DNA of 6,241 nucleotides from Alphaproteobacteria bacterium (lineage in GTDB: Bacteria > Pseudomonadota > Alphaproteobacteria > Rickettsiales > SXRF01): the NCBI GenBank assembly GCA_019243895.1, contig JAFATP010000150.1, positions 1 to 6,241 on the forward strand. The letters run 5' to 3'. The position numbers were made by a program, and so were the translations under genes. The notes beneath the pieces are model-generated. The model was not told the origin of the DNA. It worked only from the letters and a program-made list of their open reading frames with translations, and did not search any database. How positions within the stretch are numbered: the first letter of the stretch is position 1; each line of letters opens with the position of its first letter. Below are positions 5,958-6,241 of this stretch, one piece after another.

Positions 5958-6241
5958 TTAGAAATTCCACCGCACGTTGGCATAGACCGCGCGCGGAATC
6001 TCGACGGTGGGTTGATACAGGAAACCCGAAAATTCCTTATGCTGCGCCTGCAGCAGGTTCTGCCCTACCAGGCTCAGTTCCACATTGTCCACCACCTTCC
6101 ACGCCAGCCGCGTATCGAAGCGAAAATAGCTGGGAATGTTCAGGCTCGGCAGCGTGCTCACGTAATACAGGACGTTATCCATTTCCACGTCATGCGGCAG
6201 CAGCAGGAGGGACTGCACGTTATACTGCGTCTGCGGCGAAG
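5958..6241 (-). CDS. TonB-dependent outer-membrane receptor, C-terminal fragment
   Basis: About 94 residues of the C-terminus are present; the gene continues past the right edge. The frame is open to the edge, so the GTG at 6218 is an internal Val and not a start. The text alternates like beta-barrel strands: FRFDTRLAWKVVDNVELSLVGQNLLQAQHKEF, then AVYANVRWNF at the end, with the C-terminal Phe typical of outer-membrane barrels. NLLQAQHKEF corresponds to the NLLd..H.EF motif common near the end of TonB-dependent receptors. The substrate cannot be inferred because the plug and most of the barrel are missing. The spacing suggests co-transcription with the YfiR-family gene and kinase. It might be a transporter or a surface sensor for that pathway. 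Confidence 0.82.
   Translation of the reverse strand, partial: SPQTQYNVQSLLLLPHDVEMDNVLYYVSTLPSLNIPSYFRFDTRLAWKVVDNVELSLVGQNLLQAQHKEFSGFLYQPTVEIPRAVYANVRWNF

Noticed and set aside
5951..5983. ATG at 5983 as start of the YfiR-family gene
   Set aside because: It overlaps the receptor C-terminus and would put 11 residues before a well-formed signal peptide that begins at 5950 or 5947.

Overview
The window reads as GC-rich (about 65%) chromosomal DNA of an alphaproteobacterium. Two things support this: the order chorismate mutase, hisC, tyrA, metX, which is familiar from Rhodospirillales-type alphaproteobacteria, and a histidine-kinase core with the PleC/DivJ-like helix signature (FGPLG, KY.EY, SG.HLLD.INDILDLAKAEAGK). 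Every gene lies on the minus strand, so the genes read from high to low coordinates. Coding density is very high. The only non-coding stretch over 20 bases is the 111-base gap at 3774-3884. I see no tRNA, rRNA, CRISPR array, insertion sequence or phage gene.

Right half (6241 to 3885): a signalling module. It holds the C-terminal end of a TonB-dependent outer-membrane receptor, then a small exported YfiR-family protein, then a membrane histidine kinase with a CHASE8-like periplasmic sensor, HAMP, HisKA and HATPase. Gaps of 7 and 17 bases suggest one transcript. The known Yfi system pairs YfiR with a CHASE8 diguanylate cyclase (YfiN). Here the same periplasmic pairing seems to be joined to phosphotransfer instead. 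The kinase has no receiver domain, and no response regulator is visible, so its partner is outside the window.

Left half (3773 to 1): a biosynthetic operon. It encodes an AroQ-type chorismate mutase fused to a degenerate prephenate-dehydratase-like/ACT-like region, a HisC-type PLP aminotransferase, a prephenate/arogenate dehydrogenase (TyrA), and homoserine O-acyltransferase (MetX, cut by the left edge). The first three supply chorismate to prephenate, then hydroxyphenylpyruvate or arogenate, then tyrosine, with HisC as the likely aromatic transaminase. MetX starts methionine synthesis. The genes overlap or sit 11-13 bases apart. A candidate sigma-70-like promoter lies in the 111-base gap.

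No wholly new system is obvious. The points most worth a second look are: (1) the YfiR plus CHASE8 histidine kinase plus TonB-receptor module; (2) an apparent duplication of the helical C-terminal domain in TyrA, with the two copies keeping complementary parts of the motif and a sharp local drop in GC; and (3) the chorismate mutase tail, which looks like a dehydratase that has lost its second lobe and its catalytic Thr-Arg-Phe motif.
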